The notes: generated by a model from the letters alone, not told the origin. A stretch of 64,000 bases of DNA from Oreohelix idahoensis (GCA_024509875.1 JAMPIV010016264.1:186001-250000), one strand, 5' to 3'. Counted from the stretch's first letter, positions 22,166 to 33,559 are shown. Made by a program: numbers and translations.

Positions 22166-22653
22166 CCGTTAGATCCTGATATTTTTACAGATCTAACTCT
22201 ATACACTTTTTTCTATACTAAAATATGTACACATATGTAATATAAAATATATTGATTGTATCACTACTTAGCGGTTCATTGATGTATATTCACCGCTGAT
22301 CTTTCGATGGTTTTTTTTCGTCTTTGATAATCATGATGTTAAGATACCTAAGATGAAATTTTTGGATAAACTATTGTAGAAAGTGTGGCATTGACAGTAT
22401 TGTAGTATGCGTTGGTGACACCTCTCTGGAAATATTTATACTTAGAGAAATACTTTCTCTGAGATCTTGAGATATATTCTCACTTGTCGTGCCATATGAC
22501 GACATAGCCTCACATTAGGCGTTACATTTGTTTGGAATGCTTATCATCTGCGCATTGTTATTCGTGCATTGTGAGCCTGTTGTATGATGCTCCTAGATGT
22601 ATTTCAACAACAAAAAATGTACAATTTTTTTTTTCCCAGGGGGTGTGGTAATC
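22166..22653 (+). other. Gypsy-2 3' untranslated region with offset G-rich tract
   Basis: Non-coding sequence between the pol stop and the 3' LTR, also present in gypsy-3 (27671-28074). It ends with a T-run, CCCAGGGGG and then TGTGGTAATC before the LTR start TGTTGCG. The 10-base spacer between the G-rich tract and the LTR is conserved in gypsy-3. Confidence 0.75.
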
Positions 22654-24075
22654 TGTTGCGCACATATTTTTGATGCACAGATTACAAAAATACGATATGA
22701 CTAATTGATATGAAAAAGAGATTACTTTTGTTACAATCAAAGTTATATCACCCATGATTTGATTTATACTTTTGATTATGTGGATGATTTCCCTTGAATA
22801 TTGATCTGGCGGATTAATACCGAATTTATGTAATTTCTCATTTGTTAGGGCCAGAAAATAGATTGATCTTGTTCAATATGTTTATGGCCTGAATTTATAT
22901 GTATTACTTGTCTAGTACAAGAAGATTCAGTCTTATATTGTATATCTTTGTATGTTTAGGTTGGACTATATTCTTTGTGCCGAACACTGGGGCAGGTATT
23001 CGTTTTCGAGGCATGCGTAGAGAGTCTCGATAATGCCGCCTGATATGGCTGTGTGTGTAATTTTGGGCTGGTCCCTTTTAAGGGTTGAAAAGTGATTTGT
23101 GCATGTTTTTCCTGGAGGAGTTAGTGTCTCTGCAAGAGTCTATTTGTTAGAGATTCTCCTCATGCACTTTGTTATTAATTCGGACTCCAGGTAATACCAG
23201 ACCCTTCTTTTGATGATCTCTATGTGGTTAGGCCTGGATAGATTTTCGTGCTTCGAACATCGTTGGTCGTTTATATACCATTGAAGATGACAGGTTTCCC
23301 AACAGAGCTTAGGTCTACATGTAACAACCTTAGTGATGTGGAACTGTAGAGAAACTCTAGGAAACTATTGATATTCAAATTGTGAATTAACTTTGGCTTA
23401 TCATTATCCTTCTGCTGGGTGAGTGGAAGGCAGCCATCTTGTTTTCTTGTCATTGTTATGAATCACTGTCTAGAGAACAGTCTATCAAACTTATTATCGG
23501 ACAGTGATATGGAGATCTCACTAACATGAAAACCCCTATCGTGGTTTAACTTTATTACATAAATATTTTGATATATGTTGCTGGAGAACTTAGCCAAGGA
23601 AAAGGTTCGGCCAGTGAACTCTTTATATGTTTACACACCCACACCCACTGATGCGTTCAGTCAGTTAGGGGATGTGGCAATAGTCTGCCAGAACATTGAA
23701 TGAGTACCTTATATCTTTCATCATATTTGAATGCTGCATGAAATATGATCTACTGTTCAAATGCCTAATGATGTATACGTCAACATGTTCCTATGACTAT
23801 GTTCCGTGCTGTCCTGATGTGTGCGTCCCTATTAAACGGTGTGAAATGCCCGCTGTAGTTCAAGTCGTCATTGCCTTCCATAAGAGTGTGTGAGAAATAT
23901 TATCAAGTGGTCGATTACACAGAACCATTACACCATTCGCGTGACTTGACACTCCCACTCAGTGTCAACATGACAGGTTCATTTGACTATACAGAAGTAA
24001 CTCGAAGAAGACCTTCTTATCAGTGATGACCAGTACACGACTCTAAAACATAACACCCGCATCCAGGCGTTATCA
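22654..24075 (+). repeat. Gypsy-2 3' LTR (1.42 kb)
   Basis: It runs from TGTTGCGCACAT to GGCGTTATCA and is followed by GGTGG. It matches the two halves of the 5' LTR and shows the single, uninterrupted TGAGTACC target of the DNA transposon. It carries CTGATGCGTTCAGTCAG at 23648-23664. Confidence 0.93.
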
Positions 24076-24080
24076 GGTGG

Positions 24081-24174
24081 CCATATGAGGGGTTGGAGTG
24101 GCTAAGAGGTCCACCTCATGTTCAAGAGGTACTGGGTTTGATTCCCAGTTGAGGGAATATAATTTATGGAAAAA
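24081..24174 (+). repeat. tRNA-derived SINE head, split by RTE-B copy 1
   Basis: It contains a pol III A-box-like TGGCTAAGAGG and a B-box-like GGTTTGATTCC about 40 bases apart, the layout of a tRNA-derived SINE promoter. The sequence resumes after RTE-B at 35574 and runs to an A-run at about 35657-35668, which could be the SINE tail. A plain tRNA gene is unlikely because the acceptor ends do not pair well. Confidence 0.5.
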
Positions 24175-24186
24175 TGTTGTTCAGAA
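24175..24186. repeat. Target-site duplication of RTE-B copy 1, left copy
   Basis: TGTTGTTCAGAA here is repeated at 35562-35573 directly after the (ATT)n tail of the element. A 12-bp duplication fits target-primed reverse transcription. Confidence 0.9.
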
Positions 24187-25027
24187 AAGGTTGTTATTGC
24201 CGGGAATCGTAGTCAGGATAAGCTCTCACTGCAGATAAAATACTTCTATGGCACGCGCCTCAAACAGCCTCTGACAACCAAGTCCAGCTCCCGGCCTTCA
24301 CGTGTGGCTCAATGTGAGCCCGGCGGAACTGTTTCCACTGACGGGAGAAGGGGCAAAGGCGAGCGACTGGCGCCTTAAAACCAGCAGCTTCGGGCAGATA
24401 GGGCTCATGATCCTTGGTTGGTAGCTTATCTAAGAGAAGGAACTCTGAATTCAAACCACCACTGCCTTGCGGGAATATCCATTTATGGAATTGGCTTCGG
24501 GAGTAAACCCTGAGGATAAATCCGGAGTCGGAGTCCCTAAGGCAGTCTAATGTCGATTCGACATTATTCTGGCAACTCCTGCGACATGGCTGGTACCAAA
24601 CTGTATCGGCTACTGCCGTTCCTTTGGATCCACCGGCTATGTGGAGAGGGGGAACATGCTGCATGGGCAACAGCTTGATCTCCATATAACTGTGCCCAAG
24701 CTCGCGCCCTGGAGAGGACACTCCAGCTTCACCCTATAGGTGTCGGCAAAACACGGGAAGTAGCAGTTACCGGTTATAAGCATTTTGCCCAATTGGCGTA
24801 GGGCATGGCGCCAGGGGCTACTTCCGACAGTGGGAGAGGTTCTAGGATCTCACTGGACAGCTACCGCCCGCTTCAAGCTGGGCAGCCCCCAGTCAATAAG
24901 GTGTTGTCCCGCCACTGTCTGCTTTCCCCATTGGGTGCATGGGGATTAGGGTCAAACCCGAACTGTGGACAGAAAATTTTCACCAAGCAATTATAGAAAA
25001 AATAGAAATAAGCAAACTCTCAGATTG

Positions 25028-26152
25028 GGATGCTGGAACGTCCGGACTATGTTGACTGGACTATCCGAAAACCAACAGGATGTAAACGATGTAAGGAAGA
25101 CAGCCATAATTAATGATGAGCTTAAATGACTTCAGGTGGATATAGCTGCACTTCAGGAAACGCGCCTGGCGGGCTCTGGAACGGTGAGCGAGAAGGACTA
25201 CACATTTTATTGGCACGGGAAAGATCTTAATAAAGCTAGAGAACACGGAGTAGGTTTTGCGGTCAAAAAATCGCTAACTAAAATGGTTGAACCAGGCGAG
25301 AATGGATCAGAACGCCTGTTAACGCTCCGCCTGCAAACTAGCACAGGTCCCATCACCCTTGTCAGTGTGTATGCTCCTACTCTGTACTCTGCCTCAGAAG
25401 CTAAAGATGAGTTCTACGAGAATCTAACAGCAATTATCAAAAGCATACCTAGGCAAGAACAGCTTGTTCTCCTTGGTGACTTTAACGCTAGAGTGGGTGC
25501 CGATAATGTTTCATGGCCTTCATGTCTGGGCAGGTTTGGTATTGGCAAGATGAATGAAAATGGACAACGGCTCTTAGAGTTGTGCGTCCACCATGACCTC
25601 TGCGTGACCAACACCTACTTTCAGACAAAACCCCAGCATAAGGTGTCATGGAGACACCCACGATCCAAGCACCAACTTGACCTGATTCTCGTCAGAAGGC
25701 CACTCCTCAGGTCTGTGCTCTCCACGCGCTCATACCATAGTGCAGACTGTGATACAGATCACTCCTTGGTTTGCTGCAAAATCAGAGCACAACCAAGAAA
25801 ACTCTATCGTGTCAGACATGAAGGGAAACCACGCATTGATACCAGCAAGATGTCAGACCCTTTCATGATCGATCACTTCACTGCGACCTTCGAGAAAGTG
25901 CTCAATAGCCCTCAGCATGGTGATACTATTACAGAGAACTGGGAGCATCTACGGAACACCATTCAAAGTACTGCACTTGCCACCTTTGGTAAGAAAACAG
26001 CAAAGTCAAATGACTGGTTTGATGCTTCATCAGATGTGATGGCACCTGTCATTGAAGCTAAGCGCAGTACTATCAATGAATACAAACGTTCACCGAGTGC
26101 CAGAACCCTACAGATCCTGAGGGCTACGAGAAGCAAAGTTCAACAAACTGCT
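25028..26152 (+). pseudogene. Family B copy 1: endonuclease half
   Basis: The frame reads GCWNVRTM (catalytic Asn codon 25037), then hits TGA at 25127-25129 where copy 2 has CGA, a CpG-type change. It then continues as DIAALQETRLAGSG (Glu), LLGDFNARVGAD, GKMNENGQRLLELC, HQLDLILVRR and DTDHSLVCCK, all APE-endonuclease signatures. The second half is a spacer rich in basic residues. The frame is cut at 26152 by the gypsy-3 LTR, in the stretch that reads SKVQQTA in copy 2. Confidence 0.9.
26148..26152. repeat. Target-site duplication CTGCT of gypsy-3, left copy
   Basis: CTGCT precedes the element end TGTAAAGACG and is repeated at 33555-33559 after ACGCAACA. Family B copy 2 has the uninterrupted sequence with a single CTGCT. 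Confidence 0.95.
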
Positions 26153-27670
26153 TGTAAAGACGTTATTTCTTACTACACCTGTAGTACACCACTGTAAAGT
26201 ATCAGTCTGTCTGCTCTGTAAGGAAGAGTGGTGTGTTGTTGAGATCAGGCATGCTCCAGTCTACCCAGCTGTAAATGGGTAACTCACCCTAGTCCTGAGT
26301 TAGGGAAGGCAAAGGCTCCAGGGGGAAGCAGGCCCTGAACTTGGTCACTTCAGCCGACGCAGGATGGTGTATGTATGAAGTAGAAGTGTAGAGTGTGATT
26401 ACCGCGAATGGTGTGCTGTTCGTGTGCTGACCAATATAACCACTCACACTTGTCTACAAGGCACCAATGCAGACTACTGGAATCTTAGTTTACTCAATTT
26501 ATTCAGACGTACACACTGGGACATACGAGTACATCATGGTTCGTTGACATATCAATTTGTAGGTATACATAGCAGATCTGAAGTCATGACACATTCAGAA
26601 ATAATGGCAGTACATCAAAGTTCAATGTCATGATACATTATGGCTGCATTCCCCTATCTGACTAAACGCGTCAGTGAAGGAATCGATAAATAACTAAAGT
26701 TACTTGACGTCCATAGTTTGTAGTATAGATTATGAAACCACGAAGGGGGGTTTCTAGCAGGATTGAGATCTCTCTGTCACTGTCCGATAATAAGATAAAT
26801 AATCTGTTCTCTTGGCAGTGATCAAAACATATGATGACCGAAATCCAACATGGCTACCTCCCTGAGTTGTCGTTCACTCATGCATAGGGAGGAGAATATA
26901 AGCCAGAGTTAATTTGTAATGGGTATATAAAGGATTTCATAAATGTTTCCATACAGCTCTACGGTGATCAGGTTAATTTCACGTAGCCATAACCGCTGCA
27001 GGAAAATCTGTCATCTTCGTCGATACCAAACACGACACTAGCATAACGAAGCACCAAAAGTCAAGCTAGGCCTAACCGACGAGAGATCATCAAAATAGGA
27101 GCTGGGTTTACCTGGAGTCCGAATCATCTATATACTGACATAAGGAGAGTCTCGAACACAAACTATCGTAGAGACACCATCTCCTTCAGAAGAAATACCA
27201 CTTCGTAAGACATTTTTTCCTGACGAAAGGACCAGCTCTAGAAAAACGTACCCCGCCATTTGTAAGCAGTACATCGGAACTCATCACGACTTGTCAAGAC
27301 AACTCATACTTCCGCTAGACCGGAATACAAGAATCTAGTCCCTCCTACCCATCCAAAATATACAATATAGGACTGATTCTACTTGTACTAATAATATGTA
27401 ATACATATGAATTCAGGCCATAAACACAATAAGCAAATTAATATATTTTCTGGCCCTAAAAAATAAGTACAAACGCAAGCGCACTATCCTTGCGCCGGAT
27501 CAATATCCAGAACGATTACTCCTATAATCAAAAGTGTGAATCAAACATGGATTATCTCGCTTTTACCATAGACAGCATTTTCATACACAAATGAATGCAT
27601 GTCTATATTTTCCCATATCAAATAGCCATATCAATTTTTGTAAAATGTGCGTCAAAATATGCACGCAACA
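26153..27670 (-). repeat. Gypsy-3 3' LTR (1.52 kb)
   Basis: On the minus strand it runs from TGTTGCGTGCATATTTTGACG to CGTCTTTACA. It is related to the gypsy-2 LTR but clearly diverged. It carries CTGACTAAACGCGTCAG at 26658-26674 (plus-strand reading). The stretch at about 26187-26373 (with CTACCCAGCTGTAAATGGGTA) has a different character and could be a SINE fragment, though no ends were found. Confidence 0.88.
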
Positions 27671-28074
27671 GATTACCACACCCCTCGGGAAAAAAAAAAT
27701 GTACCATTTTTTTTTTTTGAAATACATCTAGGAGCAACATACAATAGGCTCACAACGCACCAATAACAATGCGCAGATGATAAGCATAAGTTTTATGACC
27801 TTAGAGAAAGTACTTCTCTAAGTATAAATATTTCCAGAGAGGTGTCACCAACGCATACTACAATATTAGCAATGACACAATTTCCACATTAGTTTATACG
27901 TAAATTTCATCTAAGATATCTTAACATCATGATCATCAAAGACGAAAACCATTGAAAAATCAGCGGTGAATACATATCAATGAACCGCTAAGTAGTGTTA
28001 CAATCAATATATGATATATTACATATGTGTACACATTTCAACATAGAAACAACTGTATCAAAGTTGTATAACAG
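27671..28074 (-). other. Gypsy-3 3' untranslated region with offset G-rich tract
   Basis: Homologous to 22166-22653. On the minus strand it ends with T-run, CCCGAGGGG, TGTGGTAATC and then the LTR start TGTTGCG. The spacer TGTGGTAATC is identical to that of gypsy-2. Confidence 0.75.
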
Positions 28075-31000
28075 TTATGAATCATGTGGGCATCTAGACA
28101 AAATATCTGCCATCACATTTTCTGACCCACGGATAGCTCGCACCGAAAAATGAAATGGCTGTAGAGCAATCGCGTATCGCGTTGATCTCGCGCTCTTCAG
28201 ATTTTTACTCTGAATAGCCGTAAGAGCCTTCTGGTCAGTTTCCACAATGAAATGCGCGCCCAGAAGAAATCTTTGCAGTTTAAGGATTGACCAAACCATA
28301 GCCAATAATTCACGGTCTAGGACCGAGTAATTCTTCTCTGCGGCATTTAATTTCCGAGAAATATACATCACCGGATGCAGAGTTCCAGAGTACTCTTGCA
28401 TTAGTGCAGCTCCAATCCCGGTGGATGAAGCGTCACTACGAAGAATAAATGTCTTATCCTTAGAAGGCAATACTAGGATAGGTGAAGTAGAAAACATAGT
28501 TTTAACCTTATCCAAAGAGGATTGACATTCTTGAGTCCAATGGACTACATTAGGAGACCCTTTCTTTAGCAAGGAAGAAAGAGGTGACATAATGGAGGAC
28601 AGATTCGGGATGAATCGTCCATAAAATTGTATTAGACCTAAGAGACTTCGTACTTGCTTTTTAGTCTTAGGAATAGAAATGTTAAGTATCTTACTTGTAT
28701 TATGGTCTTCTGTTTTTAGGAACCCATGACCAACACGGTGTCCTAAGAAAGATATTTCGCTAAAACCAATACATGCTTTCGATGGTTTCGCTGTCAGGTT
28801 ATGCTCGCGTAAGATAGACAATAGTTCATTTATACCATTATAGTGATCGTTCCAAGTATCACTGAAAAGACAGATGTCATCAAGATACGCAATGACATCT
28901 GAGCGATGAGATAGGATTCGACGCATCATGCGTACAAATGTAGCAGGGGCGTTCATAAGACCGAAAGGCATGAAATTCCATTGGAATAGACCCCTAGGCG
29001 TCGAAAAAGCAGTAAACGGTTTGGCGTGTTCGGATAGTGGAACTTGCCAATATCCCTTAGACAAATCGAGTTTAGTAAAGAAGTGAGAATTCGATAGTCT
29101 CGTAAGTAGCTCTTCTAGTAAAGGCATAGGCTCAGCATCGAATTTAGTCACTTGATTCAATTTGCGATAATCCACGCAAAGACGTATGTTATTGTCTTTT
29201 TTCCGTACTATAACCATCGGCGAAGAATATGCTGATGTGGATGGTTCTATAATTTTTAACTCTATCATCTCATCTAACTCTTTCTCTACCTGTGCTTGAA
29301 AATGTATCGGAATAGGATACGGTCTGACTCTTATAGGACTATGGTCAGTAAGAATAATGTCATGTTGAATGACATCAGTTTGACCAGGAATGTCAGTAAG
29401 GACATCCTGAAATTGTTCTAACATAGTAGAAACTTGTTTCTGCTCTCCTGGAGATAATTCTGGAGAAATTGCAACATCTTTCCATGATTCATTAGAGTGA
29501 AGAGGAATCATTGGAAAAGGTAAATTTACATCCGAGAAACTCGTTTCCTCATCCTGTATTACTGACAGAGATGAGTACTGTCCATGTTGGACTGGAAAAT
29601 CGTCCGTTGCCTGGAAAACAGGTTGTAAATAATCAGGACGTTCATGGAATTCCGTGAGCATGTTGATGTGGAAGGTTTTACGCTTCCCGTCAATATCGAC
29701 GATATAGTCAACATCGGAAACCTTTGATATTATATCGTACGGACCTTTCCAAGAAATGAGAAGTCTATTTTCCCTACAAGGTAGCAAGACAAATGCTTTG
29801 TCACCTGGACAAAGTTGACGCAAACATCTCTTTTTATTGGCAAATTCCCTTGCCTTCTGTTTCGCAAATTCAGAAGAAGCAGTTGCCAATTTGCATGCTT
29901 CAATAATCTTGTGTCTAAGTGCGATGACATATTCATAAGAGGATTTTGTGTCATCGACAATATTATCAGCAGTTATAAGATCATGAAGTAAGGACATAGG
30001 ACCTCGCGGTTTCGCGCCAAAGACAAGTTCAAAGGGAGAAAATCCTGTATGTTCGTTGGCGACCTCTCTATATGCAAAGAGAGCCGCGGGTAAAACCCTA
30101 TCCCAATCCTGAGGATGATCTTCTGTTATCTTACCTAGTAGGTTTTTCAGAGTTCTATTCAAACGCTCCACCATCCCATTGGACATAGGATGATAAATAC
30201 TACTCAGCGATCTCTCTATCTTCAGAGTCGACATTACTTGAGACATGGTATCCGATATGAGTTGGGTACCATGGTCGGATAATATTTCTGCTGGAAACCC
30301 CAGACGAGAAAATATTAACCAAAGAGCATCTGCGATATCAGCAGTAGTTATGCTCTTTAGAGGAACAGCCTCCGGCCAACGTGTGCACATATCAACACAC
30401 GTCAAAATAAATTGGTGTCCTCTAGCAGACTTTATCTTAAATGGACCAATGATGTCTATCGCCATTTTTTGAAATGGCCGAATGGGAATGTCTGCAGCCT
30501 GAATAGGTGCATCATGGCGTGGACCTCTGGATTTAATCTCTTGACATACTTTACAAGATCGACAATAGATTCGTATGTCCTTATTCACAGCAGGCCAAAA
30601 GAAAGATTGAAGAACTCTAGCTTTAGTACGGGAAAAACCCATATGTCCAGCACACTGCGAATCATGAGCGTGCTGTAAGATTTTAACTCTCATATTTTTA
30701 GGCACAAGGATTTGAGAATGAATGGACTTAGCGGAGTCTTGTACCATACGTACAAGTACGCCATTCTTCATCGTAATCCAAGATTTACGATTTGTATCCT
30801 TATTCGGATCACCTTTTGTTGCCAGAGTAAAGAATTTCTTTAGAGTAGGATCATCTTCCTGCTGTTTGATAAAGGAATCGTGGGAAATCTCCAAGGGATC
30901 ATCTTGGATCTGCGCATCATCATCTTCAGAATGTGAAGATTGTGGCATATTGAGAGCTTGAGCCCTAGTGATTACTGCATTAGCAGATTGCATATTAACA

Positions 31001-31330
31001 TTTTCCCAATTAGAAATTTGCTGTGGAGTGCATTCTTTCACTCCATGAATGCGACCGATGATAAGATCAGCGATCGGATTCGGCAAGAGACATGCTTGCA
31101 CCTCTCCTGTAAAGAAAGGCGTAGCAATATTGATAATGGCAGTGGAGTACTTCTCCAATGTGCCACCAAATGTTACACATTTGACTATATTGCCTGTAGC
31201 TCGAGAAGGATTTACGAGTGATTGCCTCACTCCAATGGTAGTGCACCCCGAGTCAAAAAGAATTGATACCGGAGTACCATCTATTAGGCCCCTATTAAAG
31301 ACAAGAGCACCCCTTCCATTATGCGCGATT
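28075..31330 (-). pseudogene. Gypsy-3 pol: protease, integrase, RT, RNase H
   Basis: Uninterrupted pol in one frame. In order on the minus strand: protease FDSGCTTIG (about 31240), integrase HHCC domain HAHDSQCAGH ... CRSCKVC (about 30680-30540), catalytic Asp in AIDIIGP, Asp in LSDHGTQL and Glu in MVERLNRTLK, GPY module SWKGPYDIIS (about 29750), RT with RLCVDYRKLNQ, MPFGLMNAP and AYLDDICLF (about 28880), and RNase H with LRSDASSTGIGAAL, DRELLAMVW, ETDQKAL and MADILSRC. Every catalytic residue I can recognise is present. I call it a pseudogene only because the upstream Gag part of the same frame is broken and the 5' LTR is lost. Confidence 0.92.
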
Positions 31331-33141
31331 GACGCATGGAGAGCGGGAAGTGGGTGACCGCAGCTTAAAGTAGAAACTGTGGTTGGATCGAATAATGTTT
31401 TGCATTGCGAACACTCAGATGCTCTAGCAAAATCAAAAGCGGAATTTGCTACACTGTTGGAGTCTTTTTTATCATTATTCTGATTATCGGTGTCGTGGAA
31501 CTCCTGTTGTGCAGAGTTTGCCTGGTAATACGATTTACCATGTCTTTTGTGTTGTGATCTACCTCGGTTATAATTGTCTCTATAATTATTATTGCCTCTG
31601 TTATAACCCCTATTTGGGTTTGAATCATAATATTCATGATCATAATCATCATGCTCATTATATTGAGTATCCCTGTAATATTGTTTCTTTTGTCTCCATG
31701 AAGCACTTGGGTAGTTCCTATAGCTACTCCCTTTCCGAGAATTTCTAACATTATGGGCACCCCTCGCGTGTCGAGGACTATCAGCCCGATTCCAGTTCTT
31801 CGAAGAAGAACTCTGATTTGAGCGGTTATCTTGGTTTTGATACTTATCCCAATTAACCTTTTTATCAAATTTATTTTTAGCTCCTTGGAATTTGTGTGAG
31901 TAATTCTGATTATATTCTGTTGCCGAAGCAACTGGCATACTCTCTTTAATGTTAGAGTTACTAAGAATCATGTCAGGGTGTGCCGTGGCATACTGGTCAC
32001 AATATTCTTCCATTTGCTTTATTGTACTAGGTTTACGCTCATGTAAGAACTCTAGGAATTATTTATTTACAGAAGACATGACCTTGTCTCTTAGCAATAA
32101 ATCTGTAAGACCATCAAATGTTTTCTCTGTTTTGGATAATTCAATCCATCGTGAAAGTGTAATTCGTGCTTTTGAGATGAAATCTGAGAATTCTACACCT
32201 ACCTCAGGTCTCATTGTTTTAAACAAAAGACGGTAACCTTCCTCAGACAGCTGATATCTCTTTATCAAAGCTGCCCTAACAGCATCATAATTGTCTTTGT
32301 CGGCCTCTTCAACAAAATATAACTTACTCAGAGACTCCCCTTTTAGATTTTCAGACAACTGATTCACATACTGTGATTTGTCAACATTATGAGATCGACA
32401 AGCCCGTTCAAATCTAGAAAGCCAAAATGTTATGTCATCACTGGTAGGGTTAAACGCTGGTACTTTGACCTTGTACACAAAGGGTTTACCATTACCACCA
32501 GATGCCTGATTAACATTACTCATACATGTCAATTTTAATTTCTCTAATTCAAACTCATGTTCTCTTATTGCTTTTCTCTCTTCAGCTTCTCTATCTAATC
32601 TTTTCTGTTCTGCAGCCGCTTCTAATTTTTTCTGTTCTGCAGCAGCAGCAACTTCTAGTTTTTTCTGTTCTGCAGCAGCAGCAACTTCTAGTTTTTTCTG
32701 TTCTGCAGCAGCTTCTAATTTTTTCTGTTCTGCAGCAACTTCTAATTTTCTCTGCTCTGCAGCAGCAGCAACTTCTAATTTTTTCTGCTCTGCATCAGCT
32801 TCTAATTTCTTCTGTTCTGCCTCAAATCTCCTTTCCTCCACTTGCATCTGCAATTTCTTAAGTTCAGCAGCAGTATCAGCTTCTTTTTCTAATCTTTTTT
32901 CTTCAGCTAAGGCTTTCCTTTCTTCTGCAGCAGCTTTTTTTTTCTTCTATTTGAAGTTTTCTCTCCTCAGCCGCAGCTTTTTTTCCTCAGCAGCAGCTTT
33001 TCTTTCTTCAACAGCAGCAGCAATTTTTTTCTCTTCTGCAGCTAATGCTTTGTCATATTGAGCAACAGCCCATTGTTCTAAGTCTTTTCCAGTCTTATCA
33101 AGAGATTTTCCTTGTATAATGAAATAATCTAATGTAGACAT
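31331..33141 (-). pseudogene. Gypsy-3 Gag with expanded coiled-coil repeats
   Basis: It starts at 33141 with MSTLDYFIIQGKSLDKTG. A one-base loss in an A-run near 32990 ends the first frame at 32947. The next frame includes a coiled coil made of 7 or so near-copies of AEQKKLEVAA (32850-32580), encoded by GCTGCAGAA-type repeats. The capsid-like part FVYKVKVPAFNPTSDDITFW and the SCAN-like segment RYQLSEEGYRLLF ... FISKARITLSRW ... FLHERKP ... MEEYCDQYATAH (32275-31975) follow. A CAA to TAA change at about 32056 is the nonsense codon. The tail is RG/N/Y/D-rich with a CX2CX13CGH cluster and no CCHC. Confidence 0.88.
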
Positions 33142-33249
33142 ATTGTCTTCTTAAATCAGAAACCTGAAAAAGTAAATAAATTACCCTCTTTCAAGTTAAT
33201 GGGAGACAAGTCTATACCTTAGACTTAGTCCAAACTTGTATGGTTTATA

Positions 33250-33535
33250 ATAACCAATGATAACTTGAGTACCTGTGGACAACAATAATTGTATCTCAAA
33301 TACTGTGGGGACAAGCCTTACAAAGGTCTTGTATACCTCACTGTAATCAAAGATCACTTGAGTACCTGTGGAAACAAATATTTCCCTTTACCAATCACTT
33401 TGGGAGACAAGCCTTACAAAGGTCTTGTATAACTCAATGTAATCAAAGATCACTTGAGTACCTGTGGAAAAAAATATTTCCTTTTACCAATCACTTTGGG
33501 GGACAAGCCTTACAAAGGTCTTGTACATTTTGTTT
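33250..33535 (-). repeat. 96-bp tandem repeat in gypsy-3 leader
   Basis: GACAAGCCTTACAAAGGTCTT occurs at 33310, 33406 and 33502, exactly 96 bases apart, with the intervening sequence (GATCACTTGAGTACCTGTGG at 33353 and 33449, variant at 33259) also repeated. Two full units and flanking partial units are visible. Gypsy-2 has one unit at about 17148. Tandem amplification in the leader is likely to be replication-based. Confidence 0.88.
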
Positions 33536-33538
33536 TAT

Positions 33539-33554
33539 AAATATGCACGCAACA
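33539..33554 (-). repeat. Remnant of gypsy-3 5' LTR
   Basis: On the minus strand TGTTGCGTGCATATTT, identical to the first 16 bases of the 3' LTR, is joined directly to leader sequence. The adjoining CTGCT (33555-33559) is the right target duplication. Confidence 0.85.
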
Positions 33555-33559
33555 CTGCT

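Larger units (their letters stand above)
11505..24075 (+). mobile_element. Gypsy-2: Gmr1-like Ty3/gypsy element, IN before RT
   Basis: LTRs at 11505-16127 (containing a 3.2-kb insertion) and 22654-24075 start TGTTGCGC and end TTATCA. GGTGG is duplicated at 11500-11504 and 24076-24080. The internal region encodes Gag, protease, integrase, RT and RNase H in that order. It is the same family as gypsy-3 and gypsy-4 and a different lineage from gypsy-1. Inactivating changes include a nonsense codon in Gag (18003), a one-base deletion at about 19185, loss of the protease DSG glycine, loss of the first integrase Asp and a PFG to PFS change in RT. Confidence 0.93.
26153..33554 (-). mobile_element. 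Gypsy-3: Gmr1-like Ty3/gypsy element, best preserved pol
   Basis: Minus-strand element of the gypsy-2 family inserted in RTE-B. The 3' LTR (26153-27670) is complete. The 5' LTR is reduced to about 16 bases at 33539-33554 although the target duplication is intact on both sides, so most of the 5' LTR and part of the leader were deleted after insertion. Gag and pol form a single reading frame broken only by one frame change and one nonsense codon in Gag. From 32013 to 28075 it is open for 1312 codons, covering the Gag tail, protease, integrase, RT and RNase H. Confidence 0.93.

Noticed and set aside
33250..33535. Regular direct repeats resembling a CRISPR array
   Set aside because: The whole 96-bp unit is repeated, with no short repeat and unique spacer pattern. 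It lies in a retrotransposon leader of a eukaryotic genome with no cas genes.
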